A stretch of 37,681 nt of DNA from Fulvivirga kasyanovii (GTDB lineage Bacteria; Bacteroidota; Bacteroidia; Cytophagales; Cyclobacteriaceae): the NCBI RefSeq assembly GCF_009711405.1, contig NZ_SMLW01000656.1, positions 1 to 37,681 on the forward strand, given 5' to 3'. The notes below the pieces were generated by a model that did no database searches, had not been told where the DNA came from, and saw only the letters and a program-made list of their open reading frames with translations. Positions 26,489-33,356 of the stretch are shown here, piece by piece (position 1 is the stretch's first letter; each line of letters starts with the position of its first letter). The translations under genes and the position numbers were made by a program.

Positions 26489-27088
26489 ATGGAGAATTAT
26501 AAGATCAGTGATAGTAAGTTGGTATCACTTTACAAACAAGGTAACGAAGAGGCATTCGAACAGTTGCTTAAGCGGCACAAAGCCCGCATCTATACAACCA
26601 TTTACCTCATTGTAAAGGATAATTACGTGGCAGAAGACCTCCTTCAGGAGACCTTTGTGAAAGCAATAAACACGATCAAAGGAGGAAGATATAACGAAGA
26701 AGGCAAGTTTCTGCCCTGGATAACCAGGATAGCCCATAACCTTTCTATCGATTATTTCAGAAAGGAAAAAAGGTATCCTACCATGATACTTGAAGATGGC
26801 AGTAAGGTCTTTAATACTTTGGAGTTTGCCGAAGACTCAATAGAGTCCGTACAAATAAAAAATGATACACATTCTAAGCTAAGGGATTTGATACAAGAGT
26901 TACCTGATGCACAGAAGGAGGTATTAATAATGAGGCATTACATGGATATGAGTTTTCAGGAAATAGCTGAAAATACGGGAGTGAGCATTAATACTGCTTT
27001 GGGAAGAATGCGATATGCCCTCATTAACCTGAGGAAGAAAATGAAACAATATAATATTGCCTATGACCAAGACATTTACCCAAGATGA
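26489..27088 (+). CDS. ECF-type RNA polymerase sigma factor
   Basis: The 199-residue protein has region 2 (about 20-90) with LLKRHKARIY, the -10 recognition helix VAEDLLQETFVKA and the melting stretch FLPWITRIAHNLSIDYFR, then region 4 (about 125-185) with LPDAQKEVLIMRHYMDMSFQ and the helix-turn-helix IAENTGVSINTALGRMRYA. Regions 1 and 3 are lacking, as in group 4 sigma factors. The regulon is not known. The next gene starts inside its end (26 bases of overlap), which suggests coupled translation of sigma factor and regulator. A consensus housekeeping promoter lies 84 bases upstream; I do not see a repeated site that would suggest autoregulation. Confidence 0.94.
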   Translation: MENYKISDSKLVSLYKQGNEEAFEQLLKRHKARIYTTIYLIVKDNYVAEDLLQETFVKAINTIKGGRYNEEGKFLPWITRIAHNLSIDYFRKEKRYPTMILEDGSKVFNTLEFAEDSIESVQIKNDTHSKLRDLIQELPDAQKEVLIMRHYMDMSFQEIAENTGVSINTALGRMRYALINLRKKMKQYNIAYDQDIYPR

Positions 27089-27299
27089 TGTAATCAGGTA
27101 TGTTTACGATGAAGTTGAAGGAGAAGATCGTGAAGAGATCAAGCAAGCGATCATCTGCGATTCTGAACTTCAGGACCTGTACAAAGAACTTATTGCCATT
27201 AAAAGACAATTAGATCAAAGTATGAAGTCACCTTCGGATAAGGTGACAGAAAGTATTCTTAATTATTCAAAATCTTTAAATTTGCTCTCCAACAAATGA
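27063..27299 (+). CDS. Small soluble anti-sigma candidate without zinc motif
   Basis: The 78-residue protein starts at the ATG at 27063, 26 bases inside the sigma gene in another frame; a TTG at 27057 is less likely. It is mostly helical: DDVIRYVYDEVEGEDREEIK, then a run SELQDLYKELIAIKRQLDQ. The pattern 'short helix, Y-x-E/D-x-E-G-E, helix' is that of the N-terminal part of anti-sigma domains of the zf-HC2 type, but there is no HxxxCxxC motif (one Cys only) and no membrane helix. Position overlapping an ECF sigma factor makes a sigma regulator the most reasonable reading; experimental proof is lacking. endonuclease III follows after four bases. Confidence 0.75.
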   Translation: MTKTFTQDDVIRYVYDEVEGEDREEIKQAIICDSELQDLYKELIAIKRQLDQSMKSPSDKVTESILNYSKSLNLLSNK

Positions 27300-27303
27300 T
27301 GGA

Positions 27304-27954
27304 ATGCAGCGAAAAGAAAGATTTGAAAAGTTTGTAGAATATTTCACCACTCATCAGCCTGATGCGGAGACCGAGTTAAACTACGGCAATCCGTTTGAGC
27401 TGCTTATAGCAGTAATACTGAGTGCTCAGTGTACCGATAAGCGGATCAATCAGGTTACGCCTGCGCTGTTTAAGGACTTCCCTACGCCGGAGCACCTTGC
27501 AGCCAGCCACTTTGATGAACTTTTCCCTTACATACGGTCAGTTTCCTATCCTAATAACAAGACCAAACACCTGCTGGGCATGGCCAAGATGCTGGTGGAG
27601 GATTTTAACTCTGAGGTCCCGGCTGACCTGAAAGAACTTCAAAAGCTGCCGGGAGTAGGTCGAAAAACGGCCAATGTAATAGCCTCGGTGATCTACAACC
27701 AGCCTACCATGGCTGTGGATACCCATGTGTTCAGGGTATCTAAAAGGCTGGGACTGGTTAATCAGAACGCCAACACGCCCCTGGAAGTAGAGAAGCAACT
27801 GGTAAAGCACATTCCGGAAGAATACATCTCAAGGGCGCATCACTGGCTTATATTGCATGGCAGGTATGTTTGCCTTGCCAGGAAACCTAAATGCGAAGAA
27901 TGCAAGATCACACACTTTTGCAGGTACTTTGAGAAGAACTACCTTCAAGTGTGA
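27304..27954 (+). CDS. nth: Endonuclease III (DNA glycosylase / AP lyase)
   Basis: The 216-residue protein is a complete Nth: helix-hairpin-helix LPGVGRKTANVIA with catalytic Lys121, catalytic Asp139 in AVDTHVFRVSKRLGL, and the 4Fe-4S loop Cys190-x6-Cys197-x2-Cys200-x5-Cys206 at the C-terminus. These positions match the E. coli enzyme to within three residues. It removes oxidised pyrimidines and cuts the resulting abasic site, in base excision repair. It is in a plus-strand run with the ECF sigma pair before it (four-base gap) and a glycosyltransferase after (seven-base gap), so may be driven by the sigma operon's promoter. Confidence 0.97.
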   Translation: MQRKERFEKFVEYFTTHQPDAETELNYGNPFELLIAVILSAQCTDKRINQVTPALFKDFPTPEHLAASHFDELFPYIRSVSYPNNKTKHLLGMAKMLVEDFNSEVPADLKELQKLPGVGRKTANVIASVIYNQPTMAVDTHVFRVSKRLGLVNQNANTPLEVEKQLVKHIPEEYISRAHHWLILHGRYVCLARKPKCEECKITHFCRYFEKNYLQV

Positions 27955-27961
27955 TCAGCCT

Positions 27962-29155
27962 ATGAAAATCGTTATCATTCACCAATATTACAAAACCCCC
28001 GAGGAGGGTGGTGCGATACGATCGTACTATATTGCAAAACATCTGGCTGGCCTTGGCCATGAGGTGAATGTGATTACAGCTTTTAACGATAAGAAATATC
28101 AAGTCAAGAAAGATGGCCGGGTTACCGTACATTACTTGCCGGTTTACTATACCAATCATTTGAGCTTTTTAAGCCGCATTCATGCCTTTTACCGGTTTGT
28201 AAAAAAATCAATTGACCTCTTCAAAAAATTGCAGTCGGTTGACCTCAACTATGTCATTACCACACCGTTGACCACCGGCCTGATAGCGCAATATGCAAAG
28301 CGCAAATACGGGACACCCTATATTTTTGAGGTAGGCGACCTCTGGCCAGATGCACCCGTAAGCCTCGGGGTGTTGAAGAATGGTCTCCTGAAGAAACTAG
28401 CTTACAAACTTGAAAAAAGCAGCTACAAAAATTCCTGCGAATTGGTGGCCCTGTCCCCGGATATTAAAAGTGCCATTGAGCAAAAGGTACCTGGTCGCAA
28501 TGTGGAGGTAATCACCAATTTTGCCGATACTGCCTTTTTTAGCCCGGCCGATAAGCGTAAAAGTCTCTTAAAAAAATATGCTGTAGAGAATAAGTTTGTA
28601 ATAACCTATACAGGCACAGTGGGCATGGCCAATCACCTGGAATACCTGCTTGATGTTGCTGAATTAGCGCAGAAAAATGAAAAAAATATTCGGTTTCTTA
28701 TTGCTGGTTCAGGAGCCCGGTGGGAAGCAGTCAGAGAGAAGGCATTCAAACGTGAGCTGGGCAATATTACCTTCATTGACTTTTTAGACAAGGAGGGCGT
28801 TAAGGAAATCCTTAATGTATCCGATGCTGTTTTCATATCTTTTAAAAACTCACCCGTGCTGGCGACAGGCAGCCCAAATAAGTTTTTTGATGGCCTGGCA
28901 GCCGGGAAATTGATCATCATTAACTTCAAGGGCTGGATTAATGCGCTGGTTGAAAAACACAGATGCGGTTTCAGTTATCCTCCGGAAAATCCTCAGGCAT
29001 TTTTGGATCAGGTGGAGCCATACATGAATGATCCGCAACTTTTACATCAAGCTCAGGCCAGTGCACGCCAATTGGCCGGGGACTTTACACCGGCAACGCA
29101 ATTGGATAAGCTTACCCGGCTGATTGAAAGGATTGAGGAGACTCAACGCCCGTAA
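27962..29155 (+). CDS. GT4-family glycosyltransferase (WbuB-like)
   Basis: The start is the ATG at 27962 (MKIVIIHQYY), not the longer open frame from 27857 that overlaps nth. The 397-residue protein is a GT-B fold enzyme: the N-domain has the acceptor-side EEGGAIRSYYIAKHLAGLGH and the family segment EVGDLWPDAPVSLGVL, and the C-domain begins VITYTGTVGMANHLEYLL and holds the nucleotide-sugar region TGSPNKFFDGLAAGKLII. It resembles WbuB-type transferases that act on lipid-linked sugars for surface polysaccharide, and may be membrane-associated. The acceptor and sugar are unknown. It is the last gene of the plus-strand run; its end overlaps the malQ end by 13 bases. Confidence 0.88.
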   Translation: MKIVIIHQYYKTPEEGGAIRSYYIAKHLAGLGHEVNVITAFNDKKYQVKKDGRVTVHYLPVYYTNHLSFLSRIHAFYRFVKKSIDLFKKLQSVDLNYVITTPLTTGLIAQYAKRKYGTPYIFEVGDLWPDAPVSLGVLKNGLLKKLAYKLEKSSYKNSCELVALSPDIKSAIEQKVPGRNVEVITNFADTAFFSPADKRKSLLKKYAVENKFVITYTGTVGMANHLEYLLDVAELAQKNEKNIRFLIAGSGARWEAVREKAFKRELGNITFIDFLDKEGVKEILNVSDAVFISFKNSPVLATGSPNKFFDGLAAGKLIIINFKGWINALVEKHRCGFSYPPENPQAFLDQVEPYMNDPQLLHQAQASARQLAGDFTPATQLDKLTRLIERIEETQRP

Positions 29156-30639
29156 ACTGTATTTAGTGTTTTCAGTTTACGTTCCAGCGCAGAAGTCAAA
29201 CTTTCCCGCTGCATTCTCCAAAGCCAGTTTCCGTTAATGGTGCCCGGCTGATTCATCATGGCTTCTTCCCCCAGCCCGAGAATATCCTGCATGGGTATTA
29301 TGACAAGGTCTGCTACTGACATCAGGCACATTCTTTGAAATAACTCAGCGACATTGGTATGCATAACCCTGCGTCCAAAGTACGCCGTCAAACGTCTGCG
29401 TTCCTGCCTGGATGTGCGCTGATACCAGCCTTTTACTGTATTGTTATCATGCGTGCCCGTATATACTATGCTATTCCTGAGGTGATTATGAGGAATGTAT
29501 GGGTTGGTGGCCATATCATCGCCAAAGGCAAAAAGCAGTACTTTCATTCCCGGAAGGGCATACCTGTCGCGAAGCTTGTGCACGTGTTCATCTAATGAGC
29601 CCAGATCTTCAGCTATGAAAGGCAGATCAGGGTAAACCTCTTTAATGGTTTTGAAAAAGGCATTTCCCGGTGTTTTTTGCCAGGTGCCATTGATGGCTGT
29701 TTCGTCTCCGGCTGGTACATCCCAGTAAGCAGAAAAGGCCCGGAAATGGTCAAACCTTACCACATCAAAAAGTAGCATGTTTTGTTTAATGCGTTCCATC
29801 CACCAGTGGAAATTGTCCTTGCCAAGAGCATTCCAGTCATAGACGGGTGTTCCCCATAGCTGCCCTGTTTCGCTGAAGTAATCTGGAGGAACGCCTGAAA
29901 CACTGAGCGGCCTTTTGTTTGCATCGAACTTGAAGTATTTGGTATTGGCCCAACAATCAGCACTATCGTAGCTTACATAGAAGGGTATATCACCAATAAA
30001 CCTGATTCCCTTTTTATGGCTATAGGTTGTCAGGCTCTTCCACTGGCTGAAAAAAAGGAATTGCAGGAATTTTTCTTTTTCAATATGCTCGTCCAGTTCC
30101 AGCTTTACTTTTTTCAAAGCGGCCGGTTTCCTGTCCCGGAGCTCCTCAGGCCAATTCATCCACCCGGTATTGTTAAGATGAGCTTTTAGAGCCATGAACA
30201 GTGAATAATCATCCAGCCACGATTTATTTTTACGGCAAAAGCCCGCATAACCCTTATGACTATCTTTATTGCCCCTGAATTTATTCCAGGCTTTTTCCAG
30301 TAGCTTCTTTTTATATTTTATTACTTCTTCAAATACTACATGGTCTTTCGCGAACTGAAAACTATGCTTAAGATCAGATTTTACCAGATACCCTTCATCA
30401 ACCAGTAGTTCGGGGCTGATGAGCAGTACATTGCCAGCAAATGCTGAAGGGCTGCTGTATGGCGAGTTGCCCAAATGATATTCCGTAGGGTTTAAGGGAA
30501 GAATTTGCCAATACTTTTGACCAGCATTGTGCAGAAAATCGACAAATTCATAGGCAGCAGGCCCCATATCACCTATGCCATGGGGGGAAGGCAGGGAGGT
30601 TATATGGAGTAATATGCCGCTGCTTCTGTCAATTTTCAT
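29143..30639 (-). CDS. malQ: 4-alpha-glucanotransferase (amylomaltase, GH77), short type
   Basis: The 498-residue enzyme moves maltodextrin chains between donors and acceptors, releasing glucose. The catalytic residues fall where the Thermus amylomaltase has them: nucleophile Asp297 (RFDHFR), acid/base Glu344 (FIAEDLG) and Asp398 (GTHDNNT). The N-terminus SGILLHITSLPSPHGIGDMG is typical. It is the compact form; the long form with starch-binding modules, which I would expect in many Bacteroidota, is not seen here. It is the last gene of the tre operon, with its ATG overlapping the treY TGA (ATGA, 30636-30639), so coupling is likely. Its job here is probably to rebuild chains long enough for TreY from the short products of TreZ. 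Confidence 0.96.
   Translation of the reverse strand: MKIDRSSGILLHITSLPSPHGIGDMGPAAYEFVDFLHNAGQKYWQILPLNPTEYHLGNSPYSSPSAFAGNVLLISPELLVDEGYLVKSDLKHSFQFAKDHVVFEEVIKYKKKLLEKAWNKFRGNKDSHKGYAGFCRKNKSWLDDYSLFMALKAHLNNTGWMNWPEELRDRKPAALKKVKLELDEHIEKEKFLQFLFFSQWKSLTTYSHKKGIRFIGDIPFYVSYDSADCWANTKYFKFDANKRPLSVSGVPPDYFSETGQLWGTPVYDWNALGKDNFHWWMERIKQNMLLFDVVRFDHFRAFSAYWDVPAGDETAINGTWQKTPGNAFFKTIKEVYPDLPFIAEDLGSLDEHVHKLRDRYALPGMKVLLFAFGDDMATNPYIPHNHLRNSIVYTGTHDNNTVKGWYQRTSRQERRRLTAYFGRRVMHTNVAELFQRMCLMSVADLVIIPMQDILGLGEEAMMNQPGTINGNWLWRMQRESLTSALERKLKTLNTVYGR
29151..29181. terminator. Inverted repeat over the convergent ends of the GT4 and malQ genes
   Basis: CGTAAACTG (29151-29159) and CAGTTTACG (29173-29181) form a perfect 9-bp stem with a 13-base loop. 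It holds the GT4 stop and codes for the last residues of malQ. It could serve as a terminator for the GT4 gene, but no T-run follows on either strand. Confidence 0.4.
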
Positions 30640-33347
30640 AAGCCGGAACCTTTTAACATGGCAATAGGAAATTGGGATAGTGCTTCGTGTATGTAGAGTT
30701 TATCTGTCGCCTCCAGTTTATCACCGGTCAAAATATTTGTAAAGGCAAATCGTTGCTCTTTGGGAAGGGCAATGGAAGTATCTGACCAGGTAGTTTTGCC
30801 AACAGGAAAGTTCATTTCGTCGCAAAGAGCAACGATTTGCCTTGGCACAATAATAATATACCAATCGGTATGAAGTTTCCTTCCGTAGCTGATGACATGA
30901 TCTTTTTGTTCGCCGGATACCTCAAAAGGCAGATAATCACCCTCGTCAAATATGCTCTGGTTCAGCCTTCGTTCCTGCAGGCATTTGTAAAGCGTATACA
31001 TTTTTATGCGTCCGTCGTGGAGGTTGTCAAGAAGTGCTTGCAGGTACTCAGCTTTGCCGTCATTCACTTTTATTTCCCTCAGCATCTGGGCACGCAGATC
31101 ATAATCAACCGGCCTGCGGTTGTCTGGGTCTACATACGATAAGTCCCAAAGTTCCGTGCCCTGGTAAATATCAGGTATACCAGGGGCAGTCGTCTTTACC
31201 AGACATTGCCCGAGTGAATAGATGGCGCCAAAAAAAGCCGTTTTGCTGCTGAATGGTTCAAACGAAGCTTTGAAATCATCACTCTCAAGTATGGAACTGA
31301 TAAAATCAAAAACAGCCTCTTCATATGCTTCATCAGGTTCTGACCAACTGGTATGTACTTTAGCTTCCCGAAGCACCTTTTGCATATAATCCCGGGTGCG
31401 CAGGATAAAGCTGTCATGCGATGCTTCCGGCTGAGGAAGAGCACCAATTAATGTCTGATAGATAAAGTACTCTTCGTTATGGCCCGGGGCATCAGGTTTA
31501 TTTTTGAGGGCCTCATTTATCTTTCTCCATGTATCAACCTTTGCAAACCATTCTTCCGGCATTTCGCTCAGTACGTTGATCCGCATCCGGGCATCTTCGC
31601 CGCGTTTGGTGTCGTGCGTGGCGGTGGCATTCACTGATAATGGGAAGTGCTCTTTTCGTAGCCTCATCCTTTCGTTAAAGGCGGAGGCCGTTATACCAAA
31701 AATGTGTGGGGTGTCACCAACTTCGTTGTGGGAAATCAGTCTGTTGTAGATGTAAAAGGCCGTGTCCTCAACGCCTTTGGCCGCCAAGGGCCCTGTAAAC
31801 TGCTGACATCTCTGCAGGAAGTACAGGGCTGATGCTTCCGGCTTATCAGAATTGCCGGTAAAAATGCGTTTGAAGTATTCCAACTGTTCCCGTAGTGCAG
31901 GTATCTTCTGTGCTGCTACCTTGAAAGCTTCTGCTATAATACCCGACTGCCTGCCTGACAATGGAAACTTTTTAGGGTAGATCCTGTAAACAGGAAAGCC
32001 TGCCATAAAAGCCGCCAGAGCCTCAGTCCAGGTTTCCTTGTCGTGGTCCATTTGAAGCAGGCCAAGTTCCTGCATCAAAAGGTACAAATTGTTCAATTCC
32101 CCTCCCATCCGCTCTTTCAGGATAAAGAGCTTTTTATCATAGATAAGCTCTTCGTAAGGCTGTTCATCGGGGCAAATTTTTTGATATTCCCTGGTAAAAG
32201 CTTTTTCACTGTTGAGGTCGGTAAACAAGTGATTGACAACGGCTAGAAAACCATAGCCACTTGTGCCCTGGATAGGCCATTGATAGGGCAGGGTTTCTTC
32301 CCATTCCAGTATTTTTTCTATGATGATGTACCGGTCTGGCCCCACCAGCTTTCTCAAACTGTCAAGGTAGTTTTCAGGGTCAAACAAGCCATCTATATGG
32401 TCTATTCTTAGCCCGTTAAATATTTTTTGGTCACATAGTTCTTTAATCAGCTCATGGTACTTCGCAAATACAGTCGCATCTTCCATTCGCAGGCATAGCA
32501 GGTCGTTGATGGTGAAAAAACGCCTGTAGTTGATCTCTTTTTCAGTTTTTTTCCAATAAGCCAATTGAAAATATTGGTGACTGAGCAGGTCGAGGAGGAG
32601 CTCACGGGACGAACTTATGGTTTCCGTTACATTGAGTATGGCATCCTGCACTTCTTCATCCTGTTCAAAAAGCTGATGCAGCTCCATTTTATAATGCTGC
32701 CAGTTGGCTTCATGGGTGGGCACATTTTCTATCTCTTCGGTAATTTCCTCCAGCCGCTTGTAAATATTATTGTCACTAGATAATCGCTTTTCAATGATGT
32801 TTTGCGCAATTGAAATGATTTGCGGGTATGATTTAATACTGACAGGATATTTGTTGTCGAAATAGTAAAAGTTAAACGTACCCTTATCATACCTGATCGT
32901 GAGCCCACCTTTTTGTACTACTTCCTCCAGGGGCTCTCCCAGAAAAGGCGCCATCACCTTTCCTCCTCCTGCGCCGTCTTCCCAATGGATATCAAAGAAT
33001 TCGCGAAACTCTGAGGCAGAGCCCTTTTCAAGCACATCATACAACCAGGTATTGGTGCTGTCAAAAGCCATGTGGTTAGGTACTATGTCCTGCAACCACG
33101 ACATATTTCTGCTTTTGAGATCGCGACTTATTTCCTGCAGCTCTTCAATGGTTCCTGTTTCCTTGTTGATCTTTAGCGGATCAGTGACATCATAGCCATG
33201 CGTACTTCCTTTCCGGGCCTGAAATATCGGTGACGCATATACCGTGGAAATATTCATTTCTTCCAGATACGCAATAATTTTCTTTAGCGCTTTGAAAGGA
33301 AAGGCCGATGATAGCTGCACCCGGTATGTGGAAGAAGGAATATTCAT
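30636..33347 (-). CDS. treY: Malto-oligosyltrehalose synthase (GH13)
   Basis: The 903-residue enzyme turns the terminal alpha-1,4 bond at the reducing end of a maltodextrin into an alpha,alpha-1,1 bond, giving maltooligosyl-trehalose. GH13 residues are nucleophile Asp316 (GLRIDHIDGLFDP), acid/base Glu344 (YIIIEKILEWEETLP) and Asp579 (TATHDTKRGED). The N-terminus STYRVQLSSAFPF with ASPIFQARKGSTHGYDV is diagnostic of TreY. It is longer than the archaeal and actinobacterial enzymes (about 720-780), the extra residues lying mainly in an insert at about 190-280. It follows the GH57 gene by nine bases and overlaps malQ by four. Confidence 0.96.
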   Translation of the reverse strand: MNIPSSTYRVQLSSAFPFKALKKIIAYLEEMNISTVYASPIFQARKGSTHGYDVTDPLKINKETGTIEELQEISRDLKSRNMSWLQDIVPNHMAFDSTNTWLYDVLEKGSASEFREFFDIHWEDGAGGGKVMAPFLGEPLEEVVQKGGLTIRYDKGTFNFYYFDNKYPVSIKSYPQIISIAQNIIEKRLSSDNNIYKRLEEITEEIENVPTHEANWQHYKMELHQLFEQDEEVQDAILNVTETISSSRELLLDLLSHQYFQLAYWKKTEKEINYRRFFTINDLLCLRMEDATVFAKYHELIKELCDQKIFNGLRIDHIDGLFDPENYLDSLRKLVGPDRYIIIEKILEWEETLPYQWPIQGTSGYGFLAVVNHLFTDLNSEKAFTREYQKICPDEQPYEELIYDKKLFILKERMGGELNNLYLLMQELGLLQMDHDKETWTEALAAFMAGFPVYRIYPKKFPLSGRQSGIIAEAFKVAAQKIPALREQLEYFKRIFTGNSDKPEASALYFLQRCQQFTGPLAAKGVEDTAFYIYNRLISHNEVGDTPHIFGITASAFNERMRLRKEHFPLSVNATATHDTKRGEDARMRINVLSEMPEEWFAKVDTWRKINEALKNKPDAPGHNEEYFIYQTLIGALPQPEASHDSFILRTRDYMQKVLREAKVHTSWSEPDEAYEEAVFDFISSILESDDFKASFEPFSSKTAFFGAIYSLGQCLVKTTAPGIPDIYQGTELWDLSYVDPDNRRPVDYDLRAQMLREIKVNDGKAEYLQALLDNLHDGRIKMYTLYKCLQERRLNQSIFDEGDYLPFEVSGEQKDHVISYGRKLHTDWYIIIVPRQIVALCDEMNFPVGKTTWSDTSIALPKEQRFAFTNILTGDKLEATDKLYIHEALSQFPIAMLKGSGL

Positions 33348-33356
33348 TTTCTTATG

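Noticed and set aside
27857-27961. Extended N-terminus for the GT4 gene
   Set aside because: The 35 extra residues overlap nth in another frame and precede the typical GT-B start MKIVIIHQYY.
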